Part shown: in pieces, positions 28,986 through 40,713 of the stretch
How the letters are laid out: each line of letters opens with the position of its first letter
Position numbering within the stretch: the stretch's first letter is position 1
From: Streptomyces sp. AC550_RSS872
GTDB taxonomy: Bacteria; Actinomycetota; Actinomycetes; Streptomycetales; Streptomycetaceae
DNA: 64,000 nt
Direction of reading: 5' to 3'
Assembly (NCBI RefSeq): GCF_019049285.1
Contig: NZ_JAGMUL010000051.1
Span: forward strand, 1-64,000
Program-made: the position numbers and the translations under genes
Notes under the pieces: generated by a model
What the model saw: only the letters and a program-made list of their open reading frames with translations
The model's database searches: none
Told to the model about the DNA's origin: nothing

Positions 28986-30134
28986 ATGCCGTTGACCCCC
29001 GAGGACGTGCGGAACAAGCAGTTCACGACCGTCCGCCTCCGAGAAGGCTATGACGAGGACGAGGTCGATGCCTTCCTCGATGAGGTCGAAGCCGAACTGA
29101 CGCGACTGCTCCGCGAGAACGAGGACCTGCGCGCCAAGCTGGCCGCGGCCACGCGCGCCGCTGCGCAGAACCAGCAGAACATGCGCAAGCCCCCGGAGGG
29201 CCCCGGCGGTCCGCAGGACCAGCAGCAGGGCGGCATGCCCCAGCAGGGCGGCATGCCTCAGCAGGGCATGCGCGGTCCCGGCGCTCCTGTGCCCGCCGGC
29301 ATATCGGGCCCGCCGCAGCAGCAGATGGGCGGCCCCATGGGAGGCCCGCCCCAGCTGCCCAGCGGTGCTCCGCAGCTGCCCGCCGGTCCCGGCGGTCAGG
29401 GTGGCCCGCAGGGTCCCGGTCCGATGGGCCAGGGTCCGGGGCCGATGGGCCAGCCCCCGATGCAGCAGCAGATGGGTGGCCCGATGGGCGGTCCTATGGG
29501 TGGTCCCATGGGCGGCCCGGGTCAGGGTGGCCCCGGTGGCGACAGCGCCGCCCGTGTCCTCTCGCTGGCCCAGCAGACCGCCGACCAGGCGATCGCCGAG
29601 GCTCGTTCCGAGGCCAACAAGATCGTCGGCGAGGCGCGTTCGCGTGCCGAGGGTCTTGAGCGTGACGCCCGTGCCAAGGCTGACGCCCTGGAGCGGGACG
29701 CGCAGGAGAAGCACCGCGTCGCGATGGGCTCCCTGGAGTCCGCCCGCGCCACGCTGGAGCGCAAGGTAGAGGACCTGCGCGGCTTCGAGCGCGAGTACCG
29801 CACGCGGCTGAAGTCCTACCTCGAGTCGCAGCTGCGCCAGCTGGAGACCCAGGCGGACGACTCGCTCGCCCCGCCGCGGACCCCGGCCACGGCGTCCCTC
29901 CCGCCGTCCCCGGCGCCTTCCATGGCACCGGCCGGCGCGAGCGCCCCGTCCTACGGCGGCAACCAGACGATGGGCGGCGCCCCGTCTCCGGCTGCTCCGT
30001 CCTACGGCGGTCAGCAGCAGATGTCCCCGGCGATGACCCAGCCCATGGCACCGGTCCGGCCGCAGGGTCCGTCCCCGATGGGCCAGGCTCCCTCGCCGAT
30101 GCGCGGGTTCCTCATCGACGAGGACGACAACTGA
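28986..30134 (+). CDS. divIVA: Polar growth scaffold DivIVA (Wag31)
   Basis: A 382-residue coiled-coil protein that marks hyphal tips and directs apical wall growth. The N-terminal lipid-binding domain has [20 protein letters not shown] followed by a short coiled coil to about residue 65. A Gly/Pro/Gln/Met-rich insert (residues about 70-180) includes several MGGP units. The main coiled coil is at about 180-290, and the C-terminal tail is Pro/Ala-rich. ATG 28986 follows TGAGGTGAAG. It is the last gene before a strong terminator. Confidence 0.95.
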   Translation: MPLTPEDVRNKQFTTVRLREGYDEDEVDAFLDEVEAELTRLLRENEDLRAKLAAATRAAAQNQQNMRKPPEGPGGPQDQQQGGMPQQGGMPQQGMRGPGAPVPAGISGPPQQQMGGPMGGPPQLPSGAPQLPAGPGGQGGPQGPGPMGQGPGPMGQPPMQQQMGGPMGGPMGGPMGGPGQGGPGGDSAARVLSLAQQTADQAIAEARSEANKIVGEARSRAEGLERDARAKADALERDAQEKHRVAMGSLESARATLERKVEDLRGFEREYRTRLKSYLESQLRQLETQADDSLAPPRTPATASLPPSPAPSMAPAGASAPSYGGNQTMGGAPSPAAPSYGGQQQMSPAMTQPMAPVRPQGPSPMGQAPSPMRGFLIDEDDN

Positions 30135-30169
30135 CGGTTGGTAGTACGCCGTAGGCGTCGGCAGCGTTC

Positions 30170-30210
30170 AGGGCGGGGCCCCGGATTTCGATCCGGGGCC
30201 CCGCCCTTTT
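30170..30210 (+). terminator. Strong intrinsic terminator after divIVA
   Basis: A perfect 17-bp stem (AGGGCGGGGCCCCGGAT at 30170-30186 with ATCCGGGGCCCCGCCCT at 30191-30207) closes a TTCG tetraloop and is followed by a short T-run. It begins 36 bp after the divIVA stop and ends the dcw-divIVA transcription block. Confidence 0.9.
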
Positions 30211-30283
30211 GCTACGCGTGTTCATGGCGTTTGCGGTGTTTGTTCGGGGATCGGATGCGGTGTCCGACGTACACAACGCCGAA

Positions 30284-30320
30284 GGCCCGGGCCGGCCAAG
30301 ATTTTTTGGCGGCCCGGGCC
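30284..30320 (-). terminator. Hairpin terminator for ileS
   Basis: GGCCCGGGCC at 30284-30293 pairs with the same palindromic sequence at 30311-30320, extended by GCCAA/TTGGC on the inside, with a short A/T-rich loop. It lies 23 bp beyond the ileS stop (minus strand), between convergent divIVA and ileS. Confidence 0.7.
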
Positions 30321-30343
30321 TGCTACGCGCGCGGGGTGTGTGA

Positions 30344-33487
<3,144 letters not shown>

Positions 33488-33494
33488 CAGCGGG

Positions 33495-33792
33495 CTTCCT
33501 CCGGCGGACTTGCTGCCTTCCGTCCGGAGGGACGAGAGCCGTGTCTTCCTACGCCGGTTTCGGCGCGCTCCCGCGGTACCACCCTCCTTGGCCCTCCGAC
33601 ACGGGGTGTGCGTCGGCGAGCCCCCTCATTGGGGTCGCGATGCCGGTTCTACTGGCCGCTGCTGTTTGGCTGCGGCTTTCTTCCGACGGCTCCGGGGTGA
33701 TCTTCACGTCGCGCTCGCCCCCGGGCTTCCACCGTCCCCGGGTCGCTCTGGGCTGCGTACGTCGCTACTCGTCCCCATCCACGCTTTTCGCT
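33495..33792 (-). promoter_or_regulatory. T-box riboswitch of ileS (translational type)
   Basis: On the minus strand the T-box core AGGGTGGTACCGCG is at 33572-33585; it would pair with the CCA end of uncharged tRNA. About 115 nt upstream, CCGGGGG...CCCCGG encloses a small loop with GAAGATCAC, offering the isoleucine codon ATC (33699-33701) as specifier, which resembles the very short Stem I of actinobacterial ileS T-boxes. CCTCCGG (33524-33530) can pair with the SD sequence CCGGAGG (33498-33504), so control is probably at translation initiation. The exact edges are approximate. Confidence 0.85.
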
Positions 33793-33798
33793 CCGCCC

Positions 33799-33804
33799 AG
33801 TGTA
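33799..33804 (-). promoter_or_regulatory. -10 box of the ileS promoter
   Basis: Read on the minus strand this is TACACT, a good vegetative -10 hexamer. Transcription would start near 33792, giving a leader of about 300 nt that matches the T-box. No clear -35 element is seen. The 280 bp between here and 34088 show no gene. Confidence 0.5.
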
Positions 33805-34087
33805 CGGCGCCCCGAGGACAGCGGCCGACCGGTTTTCCGGCGGCCGGGGGTGGCCGGGGTGTGCCGGCCGGGTGACCCGAATGGAGCGGTACGCGTGTTC
33901 GGATTCTGGGACGTCCGGCTCGATTGCATACCCGGCGGGGAGCTGGGCACAACGGTTGCAGGTCTCCCGCGCTGCATGCGCGAGGCGGGCGAATCGGGCG
34001 GTGTGCCCCGTTGCCGCGGGACTCAAGTCGATTTATCGTCCCAGCACGATTCGCGAGCAAGATCACAATATGTGAAGGGGCCGCGGC

Positions 34088-35932
34088 ATGGTGGCTAAGA
34101 AGACCGCCGAACAGCAGTCGGCGTCGGGCAGGTCCATCCATGCGGGCGCCTCCGGCGGGGTGAGGGCCGGGGTGGGTGCCGCCGACGGTATGGGGGCCTC
34201 CGATGGTGTGGGTGTGTCCGGTGGTGCTCGTGCCTCACGTGGTGCCGGTGTGTCGGTGAGTGCGGGGACTGCTGGTGTTGCTGGTGTGTCCGATGCCGCG
34301 GGTGCCGCGGGTGAAGTGGGTATGTCCGGTGGTGCGGGGGCTTCCGGTGGCGCGGCCAAGGACGTGGGTGGGAAGAAGAGCGCGCAGGGGGGTGCGGCGC
34401 GGGCGCGGGACGGGAAACCGCTGAAGGCGGTGCGGGGGGCGGACAAGGCGGCGGGCGGCAGGACGGGGGCCTCTACGGCGGGCGGCAAGGTGACCGCTCC
34501 CGAGGCGGGCGGTGGAGAAGCGGCCGTATCGAAGACCACCACCAAGAAGGGCGGCGGCGAGAAGGCCTCGGCGAGGAGGGCGGCGGCCAAGGCGAGCGCC
34601 GACAAGTCCGACGCCGGGAAGGGCACCGACGAGAAGACGGTGGAGGCGGCGGCCAAGAGGGGTACGGCAAAGGGAGCGGCGGCAAGGAAGGCTGCCGCTG
34701 AGGAAGGTGCCGCCAAGAAGGACACAGCCAAGGAAAGTGCTGCCAAGAAGGCGACTGCGAAGGTGGCCGACGCAAAGGAAGCTGCCGGTCAGAAGGCGTC
34801 TCGGAAAAGGGGGGCCGGTGGTCAGGGGGGCGCGGCCAAGGTGAGTCCGGTCGAGAAGGGCGCGGCCGGCAAGCGCACCGCCAAGGTGAGCGCGGCGGAG
34901 AAGGGTTCGGCAGGGAAGCGTTCGGCCGAGGTGAGCGCGGTGGAGAAGGGGTCGGTGGGGAAGCGTTCGGTCGAGGTGAGCGCGGTGGAGAAGGGTTCGG
35001 TGGGGAAGCGCTCGGTCGAGGTGAGCGCGGCGGAGAAGGGTTCGGTGGGGAAGCGCTCGGCCAAGGTGAGCGCGGTGGAGAAGGGTTCGGCAGGGAAGCG
35101 CTCGGCCAAGGTAAGCGCGGTGGAGAAGGGTTCGGTGGGGGAGAGCGGGTCCGAGGTGAGCTCGGCAAGGCAGGGTTCGGGAGGGGGAAGCGCGGCCGAA
35201 GTGAGCGTCGCGGAGAAGGGCTCGGCAAGGAAGGGCGTCGAGGGGAAAGGCTCGGCGAGGAGCAGCGCGGCAGTGAAGGGCTCGGCGGAGGGTGGGGCGG
35301 TAGTGAAGGGCTCGGCGAGGAGCAGCGCGGTAGTGAAGGGCTCGGCGGAGGGTGGGGCGGGCGAGGTGCGGGCGGCTGGGGTGCGTGGGGTCGCCGAGGG
35401 CAGGGCCAAGAAGGCGGGCGCGGCGCAGGCCGCGGAGCAGACGGGAGCCACGACGGTGGTTGCGAAGAAGACTCCTGGCACGGCCACGGCGGCCAAGACC
35501 GCCGTTCCCAAGGCACGCATCGCCGCGGTGGAGCCCGGCGAACTCGCGGTGCGCCCCGGTGAGGACCCCTGGACCCCGGAGGAGGTCGAGGAGGCGCGCG
35601 CCGAGCTACAGGCCGAGGAGACGCGGCTGCGCGAGGAGATCACCTCCTCCGAGCAGTCCCTCGTCGGCCTCATGCGGGACTCCGGGGACGGAGCCGGCGA
35701 CGACCAGGCGGACACCGGCGCCAAGAACATCACGCGCGAGCACGAACTGGCGCTCGCCGCCAACGCGCGCGAGATGCTCACCCAGACCGAACGCGCCCTG
35801 GAGCGGCTCGACGCGGGCACCTACGGCCTCTGCGAGAACTGCGGCAACCCGATCGGCAAGGCACGGATGCAGGCCTTCCCGCGCGCGACCCTGTGCGTCG
35901 AGTGCAAACAGAAGCAAGAACGCCGGTACTGA
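34088..35932 (+). CDS. DksA/TraR zinc-finger protein with long repetitive N-terminal region
   Basis: A 614-residue protein whose C-terminal 130 residues are a DksA/TraR domain: a helical region, then CENCGN and CVECK, giving the four zinc cysteines near residues 582-606. The N-terminal 480 residues are low-complexity, Ala/Gly/Lys/Ser-rich and strongly basic, like the tail of histone H1/HU-like proteins. They include eight in-frame 15-residue repeats of the type VSAVEKGSVGKRSxE. DksA-family proteins are usually about 150 residues. It probably acts on RNA polymerase and may also bind DNA through the tail. ATG 34088 follows GAAGGGG. Confidence 0.8.
   Translation: MVAKKTAEQQSASGRSIHAGASGGVRAGVGAADGMGASDGVGVSGGARASRGAGVSVSAGTAGVAGVSDAAGAAGEVGMSGGAGASGGAAKDVGGKKSAQGGAARARDGKPLKAVRGADKAAGGRTGASTAGGKVTAPEAGGGEAAVSKTTTKKGGGEKASARRAAAKASADKSDAGKGTDEKTVEAAAKRGTAKGAAARKAAAEEGAAKKDTAKESAAKKATAKVADAKEAAGQKASRKRGAGGQGGAAKVSPVEKGAAGKRTAKVSAAEKGSAGKRSAEVSAVEKGSVGKRSVEVSAVEKGSVGKRSVEVSAAEKGSVGKRSAKVSAVEKGSAGKRSAKVSAVEKGSVGESGSEVSSARQGSGGGSAAEVSVAEKGSARKGVEGKGSARSSAAVKGSAEGGAVVKGSARSSAVVKGSAEGGAGEVRAAGVRGVAEGRAKKAGAAQAAEQTGATTVVAKKTPGTATAAKTAVPKARIAAVEPGELAVRPGEDPWTPEEVEEARAELQAEETRLREEITSSEQSLVGLMRDSGDGAGDDQADTGAKNITREHELALAANAREMLTQTERALERLDAGTYGLCENCGNPIGKARMQAFPRATLCVECKQKQERRY
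34841..35200 (+). repeat. 45-bp in-frame tandem repeats within the DksA-like gene
   Basis: Units begin at 34841, 34886, 34931, 34976, 35021, 35066, 35111 and 35156, each starting GTGAGC or a close variant (GTGAGT, GTAAGC). The middle units are nearly identical and the last one diverges. The exact 45-bp period keeps the reading frame, so unit number could vary between strains. Confidence 0.88.
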
Positions 35933-36002
35933 CCGGTAGGCGGGTGCCCCCGGACGTGTCGTACTCTCGTCCTCAGTCAGGTACCTAGGTTGAGGGACTC
36001 AC

Positions 36003-36599
36003 GTGGCAGAGGCGGAGCGCATCATCGGTACGCCGGATACCCCAGAGGCGGCGGGAGCCGAGCCGGAGCAGGCCGCCGGGCACGCGAAGGACACCGCGGC
36101 CGAGCGGCCCCGGGGCAGGCGCCGGATCGCCGTGCTGTTCGGCGTCGCAGCGTTCGCGTACGCCCTCGACCTGGTCAGCAAGATGATCGTGGTCGCCAAG
36201 CTGGAGCACCACCCGCCGATCGAGATCATCGGTGACTGGCTGAAGTTCGAGGCGATCCGCAACGCGGGCGCGGCCTTCGGTTTCGGCGAGGCCTTCACCG
36301 TGATCTTCACGGTGATCGCGGCGGCCGTGATCGTGGTGATCGCCCGGCTCGCCCGCAAGCTGTACAGCCTGCCCTGGGCCATCGCGCTCGGCCTGCTGCT
36401 CGGCGGCGCCCTCGGCAACCTCACCGACCGGATCTTCCGTTCGCCGGGCGTCTTCGAGGGCGCGGTCGTGGACTTCATCGCGCCCAAGCACTTCGCCGTG
36501 TTCAACCTGGCCGACTCGGCGATCGTGTGCGGCGGCATCCTGATCGTGCTGCTGTCCTTCAAGGGGCTGGACCCCGACGGGACCGTCCACAAGGACTGA
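36003..36599 (+). CDS. lspA: Lipoprotein signal peptidase LspA
   Basis: A 198-residue aspartic membrane peptidase that removes signal peptides from diacylglyceryl prolipoproteins. There are four membrane helices after a 40-residue hydrophilic N-terminus. Catalytic Asp residues are in GNLTDRIFR and [18 protein letters not shown] is also conserved. GTG 36003 follows GAGGGA. A hairpin at 36640-36658 separates it from rluD. Confidence 0.94.
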   Translation: MAEAERIIGTPDTPEAAGAEPEQAAGHAKDTAAERPRGRRRIAVLFGVAAFAYALDLVSKMIVVAKLEHHPPIEIIGDWLKFEAIRNAGAAFGFGEAFTVIFTVIAAAVIVVIARLARKLYSLPWAIALGLLLGGALGNLTDRIFRSPGVFEGAVVDFIAPKHFAVFNLADSAIVCGGILIVLLSFKGLDPDGTVHKD

Positions 36600-36639
36600 G
36601 GCGGGCAGCGGCCGGGCGGCGGTTGTCCACAGGCTCCGT

Positions 36640-36658
36640 ACGGGGCTGTCCGCCCCGT
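36640..36658 (+). terminator. Small hairpin after lspA
   Basis: ACGGGGC (36640-36646) and GCCCCGT (36652-36658) form a perfect 7-bp stem with a 5-nt loop, 41 bp after the lspA stop and just before the leaderless-type promoter of rluD. No T-run follows. Confidence 0.4.
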
Positions 36659-36674
36659 CCGGCATACTCGACGG

Positions 36675-37619
36675 GTGAGCACGATTCCCGAGATCCGTAC
36701 CCTGCCCGTGCCCGACGGCCTGGAGGGCGAGCGCGTCGACGCCGCCATCTCCCGCATGTTCGGCTTCTCCAGGACCAAGGCGGCCGAGCTGGCCGGGGCG
36801 GGCAAGGTCCAGGTCGACGGCACCGTGGTCGGCAAGTCCGAGCGGGTCCGCGGCGGGGCCTGGCTGGAGGTGGAGATGCCGGGCGCGCCCGCGCCGGTGC
36901 AGATCGTCGCCGAGCCGGTCGAGGGCATGGAGATCGTGCACGACGACGATGACGTGGTCGTGATCGTCAAGCCCGTCGGGGTCGCCGCCCATCCGTCGCC
37001 GGGCTGGTCGGGGCCGACCGTCATCGGCGGGCTCGCCGCCGCCGGGTACCGGATCTCGACCTCCGGTGCCGCCGAGCGCCAGGGCATCGTGCACCGGCTC
37101 GACGTGGGCACGTCCGGGCTGATGGTCGTCGCCAAGTCCGAGTACGCGTACACGTCGCTCAAGCGCCAGTTCAAGGAGCGCACGGTCGACAAGCGGTACC
37201 ACACCCTGGTCCAGGGCCACCCCGACCCGACCAGCGGCACCATCGACGCACCCATCGGCCGCCACCCCCACCACGACTACAAGTGGGCCGTCACCGCCGA
37301 GGGCAAGCCGTCCATCACGCACTACGACCTCATCGAGGCGTTTCGCGCGGCCTCACTGCTCGACGTGAAGCTGGAGACCGGCCGCACCCACCAGATCCGC
37401 GTCCACATGGCCGCCCACCGCCACCCCTGCGTCGGCGACCTGACCTACGGCGCCGACCCGACGCTCGCCAAGCGCCTCCGGCTGACCCGCCAGTGGCTGC
37501 ACGCCGTACGGCTCGGCTTCGAGCACCCCGGGGACGGGCAGTGGGCCGAGTTCGAGAGCGACTACCCGGCCGACCTCCAAAAGGCCCTGGACCAGGTCCG
37601 CGAGGAGACATACGCGTGA
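36675..37619 (+). CDS. RluA/RluD-family pseudouridine synthase
   Basis: 314 residues with an N-terminal S4 RNA-binding domain ([21 protein letters not shown]) and a catalytic domain with the Asp motif [17 protein letters not shown]. It probably modifies large-subunit rRNA, as RluD does. GTG 36675 has no Shine-Dalgarno, but CATACT lies 6 nt upstream (36663-36668), suggesting a leaderless message. Its stop overlaps the acetyltransferase start. lspA-rluD adjacency is common across bacteria. Confidence 0.9.
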   Translation: MSTIPEIRTLPVPDGLEGERVDAAISRMFGFSRTKAAELAGAGKVQVDGTVVGKSERVRGGAWLEVEMPGAPAPVQIVAEPVEGMEIVHDDDDVVVIVKPVGVAAHPSPGWSGPTVIGGLAAAGYRISTSGAAERQGIVHRLDVGTSGLMVVAKSEYAYTSLKRQFKERTVDKRYHTLVQGHPDPTSGTIDAPIGRHPHHDYKWAVTAEGKPSITHYDLIEAFRAASLLDVKLETGRTHQIRVHMAAHRHPCVGDLTYGADPTLAKRLRLTRQWLHAVRLGFEHPGDGQWAEFESDYPADLQKALDQVREETYA

Positions 37620-38098
37620 GTCCGCCGTCGCCGTCCACCCGGTACGCGGTGCGCGTCGCCGAGGACCCCGCCGACCGCGAGGCCTGCTTCGCGGTGCGCA
37701 AGGAGGTCTTCGTTGTCGAACAGGGTGTTCCGCAGGAGATCGAGTACGACGCCTACGACGCCGACGCCGTGCATGTGCTGGCCGTCCGGGAGGACGGGCT
37801 GCCGCTCGGGACCGGGCGGCTGCTGTACGGCGAGGCGGCCGCGGCGAAGGCCGACGGCGATGCGTCGGTGGGCTCGCTGGGGCGGCTCGCCGTGACGCAG
37901 GCGGCGCGTGGCCTCGGCGTCGGCGCGGCCCTGGTGCGGGCCATCGAGGACGCGGCACGCGCGCGTGGGCTCACGGCCGTGGACCTGCACGCGCAGACAC
38001 ATGCCCTGGGCTTCTACGAGCGGCTGGGATACGTGGCCTACGGGCCGGAGTTCCCCGACGCGGGGATACCGCACCGGGCGATGCGGCGCGCTCTGTAG
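37616..38098 (+). CDS. GNAT-family N-acetyltransferase
   Basis: 160 residues. The acetyl-CoA loop is [21 protein letters not shown] near residues 89-109, and the C-terminal [15 protein letters not shown] is typical of GNAT enzymes of the ElaA-like type. GTG 37616 overlaps the rluD-type stop (GTGA); the longer upstream frame is a shadow. The substrate is unknown. Confidence 0.88.
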   Translation: MSPPSPSTRYAVRVAEDPADREACFAVRKEVFVVEQGVPQEIEYDAYDADAVHVLAVREDGLPLGTGRLLYGEAAAAKADGDASVGSLGRLAVTQAARGLGVGAALVRAIEDAARARGLTAVDLHAQTHALGFYERLGYVAYGPEFPDAGIPHRAMRRAL

Positions 38099-38185
38099 CC
38101 GAGGGTCCGTAAACGCTGGTGGGAAAACCGGCGCGGCAGGCTTGAGACCTGTTGTGAGGACGTCGACCCGCCCGGAGCGCTGACC

Positions 38186-39803
38186 GTGGATCAGTTGGCC
38201 CTGCTGTTCGTGCTGTTACTCGGGGCCGTGGTGAGTGTCCCGGTGGGGGACCGGCTGGGGCTGCCGGCACCGGTGCTGATGACGCTGCTCGGGATCGTGC
38301 TCGCGCTGCTCGAGTTCGTGCCGAACGTCGAGGTTCCGCCGGACCTGATCCTGCCGCTGCTGTTGCCGCCCCTGCTCTACGCCGCCGTACGGCGGACCTC
38401 CTGGCGGCAGTTCGCGGCTGGGGGTCCCCCCACGCCTTTAAGGCAGTGGGGGAGTGCGGCCCATCTTCCTGCTCGCCGTGGCGCTGGTCTTCGTCACGAC
38501 GCTGTGTGTGGCCGCGACCGCCCACGCGATCGTGCCGGGGCTGCCGATCGCCGCCGCCGTGGCGCTCGGCGCGCTCGTCGCGCCGCCCGACCCGGTCGCT
38601 GCCACCGCCGCGGCCGGCCAACTCGGGCTGCCCCGGCGGCTGGTGTCCATCCTGGAGGGCGAGGGGCTCTTCAACGACGTGACGGCCATCGTGCTGTACC
38701 ACGTGGCCATCGCCGCCGCCGTGAGCGGCACCTTCTCCCCCTGGCAGGTCGGACTCGACCTGGTGCTCTCCGCCGTGGTGGCGCCGGCCGTCGGGCTCGC
38801 GCTCGGCTGGGGCGCCAACAAGCTGATGGACCTGCTCGGGGACCCGACCCTTCAGATCGGTCTCTCGCTGCTCGTGCCGTACGCCTCGTACGTGATGGCC
38901 GAGGAACTCCACGGCTCCGGCGTGCTCGCCGTGCTGATCACCGCCCTGTTCCTCGCCGAGTACGCCACCGACGCCGACGACGTGATGACGCGGCTGGCCG
39001 GACACACGTTCTGGGACATCGTCGACACGCTGGTCACCGGTGTCGCCTTCGGCCTGATCGGGCTCGAACTGCACAACGCGGTACGCACGGCGTCCGGGCG
39101 CTGGGACGAGATGCTCGGCTGGGCGGCCGCGATCGTGTGCGTCGTCGTCCTGGTGCGGCTGCTGTATCTGCTGCCGGCGACCTGGCTCACCAAGCGGATG
39201 CACGCCAAGCGGGACGTCGACGAGGAGATCCCGATGAGCCGGCGGGAGACCGTCGTGATGTGGTGGTCGGGGATGCGTGGCGTGGCCTCGGTGGCGCTGG
39301 CGCTGGCCGTTCCGCTGGAGACCGACTCGGGCGCCCCGTTCCCAGACCGGGACGAGATCGTCTTCATCGCGTTCGGCGTGATCATGGCGACGCTGGTGCT
39401 GCAAGGACTGACCCTGCCGTGGCTGGTGAAGCGGCTCGGGGTGCGGGCCGACAGCGCGCGCGAGAAGGAGTTCGAGAAGCAGCTGGCGGTGCGGGCGGCG
39501 CGGGCGGCGAAGCGGAGGCTGAAGGAGATCGAGGCCGTCGAGGACCTGCCCGAGGAGCTGTCCGAGCAGATGCTGCGACGGGCCTTCGAGATCGGGGTGC
39601 GGATCAGCCCGGACATGGGTGAGGAGGAGCGCAGGGAGGCGCATCAGCAGCGGGTACGGCGGCTGAAGCGGGTGCGGCGGATCCAGAGCGAGCTGCTGAG
39701 CGCGGCGCGGCACGAGGTGCTCGCGGCCCGCAGCGAGCCGGGGGCCGATCCGGAGGTGGTCGACCGGGTGCTGCGGCATTTGGACGTGCGCAGCCTGCGG
39801 TGA
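38186..39803 (+). pseudogene. Na+/H+ antiporter (CPA1/NhaP type), frame-disrupted
   Basis: Codons from GTG 38186 encode the N-terminal helices of a CPA1 antiporter as far as RTSWRQFAA (38419). The rest of the protein (RPIFLLAVALVF onward, with the transport motif in APPDPVAATA and FNDVTAIVLY) continues in another frame from about 38457 to 39803. Between them sits a palindromic insert of about 37 bp, which shifts the frame by +1. The C-terminal cytoplasmic tail is long and charged. Leu11 is a TTA codon (38216-38218), so expression would also need the bldA tRNA. A GTG at 38454 could restart the second part, but it lacks properly spaced ribosome binding. A sequencing error is less likely given the hairpin, but possible. 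Confidence 0.75.
38420..38456 (+). repeat. Short palindromic insert in the antiporter gene
   Basis: TCCCCCCACGCC (38425-38436) can pair with GGCAGTGGGGGA (38442-38453), with imperfections, around TTTAA. GGGGG precedes the left arm. The overall look (gggggtcccccc...gtgggggag) is that of a small palindromic repeat scattered in Streptomyces genomes. It is exactly where the reading frame changes. Confidence 0.65.
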
Positions 39804-39841
39804 TCCCGCCGACGGCGACCCTGACTTCGTACGCTCTGGTC

Positions 39842-40582
39842 ATGGCTCGCAACGTGGTGATCAGTGGTGGCGGTACGGGAATCGGGCTCGCGACGGCGCA
39901 GCTGTTCGCGGCGGACGGGGATCAGGTGCTGCTGCTGGGGCGGCGCGCCGAGGTGCTGGAGCGGGCCGGCGTGCCCGGTGCCCTCACCTGTGCGGCGGAC
40001 CTGAGCCGGCCGCGCGCCGTGCGGGGCGTGGAGCGGTTCGTGGCGGCGGAGTTCGGCACCGTGGACGTACTGATCCACAGCGCGGGAGGCGCCGGCCATC
40101 TGGAGCCCGAGGTGGACAGCGACGAGCCCCTCGACGTCGTCCTGCACAGCTGGACGCTCAACTTCGGCCTCAACACCCTGACCGCGGCCCTGCTCACCGA
40201 GGCGCTGAAGGACCGGCTCGCCGACCCCGGCGGACGGGTGCTGTTCATCAGCTCCATCGCCGCCTTCCGGGGGTCCGGCAGCGTGGCGTACGCGGGGTCG
40301 AAGGCCGCGCTGCATCCGTACGCCCATGCTCTGGCCCGGCAGTTGGGACCGCGGGGGATCACCGTGAACGTGGTCGCGCCCGGCTATGTCGAGGACACCG
40401 AGTTCTTCGGCGGCGCGATGGACGAGGCACGGCGCGAGCGGCTGGTCGCGGAGACCTCGACCGGGCGGGCGGCCACGCCCGGGGACGTCGCCGCGACCCT
40501 GCACTGGCTGGCGTCCCACGCCGCCGGGCACATCACCTCGCAGATCATTCAGGTGAATGGTGGGGCCGAGCGCGGCCACTAG
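39842..40582 (+). CDS. SDR-family oxidoreductase
   Basis: A 246-residue classical short-chain dehydrogenase. The cofactor loop is VISGGGTGIGLATA at residues 6-19. The catalytic Ser is in VLFISSIAAF, and Tyr and Lys in VAYAGSKAAL. The C-terminus is the usual QVNGGAERGH type. ATG 39842 is chosen because the protein then starts MARNVVISGGG and TACGCT (39830-39835) lies 6 nt before it, a leaderless-like arrangement. The substrate is unknown. Confidence 0.9.
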   Translation: MARNVVISGGGTGIGLATAQLFAADGDQVLLLGRRAEVLERAGVPGALTCAADLSRPRAVRGVERFVAAEFGTVDVLIHSAGGAGHLEPEVDSDEPLDVVLHSWTLNFGLNTLTAALLTEALKDRLADPGGRVLFISSIAAFRGSGSVAYAGSKAALHPYAHALARQLGPRGITVNVVAPGYVEDTEFFGGAMDEARRERLVAETSTGRAATPGDVAATLHWLASHAAGHITSQIIQVNGGAERGH

Positions 40583-40713
40583 GCGCTCCGCTATTTGTGC
40601 CGCGGCTTGTCGTCGTGCGTCTGCGTCGACGTTGTGGCTGGTCGCGCCCACGCGGCGGTAGCCGCACATCGACTACAGCCCCGCGCCCGTCACGGGGCCC
40701 TGCCGTGCCCCGA

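Noticed and set aside
34841-35200. CRISPR-like regular repeats
   Set aside because: The repeats are contiguous, in frame and encode a 15-residue unit; there are no unique spacers.
38454-39803. A separate intact gene starting at GTG 38454
   Set aside because: It lacks the N-terminal antiporter helices, which are present in the other frame just upstream, and the GTG abuts G-rich hairpin sequence without a spaced ribosome-binding site.
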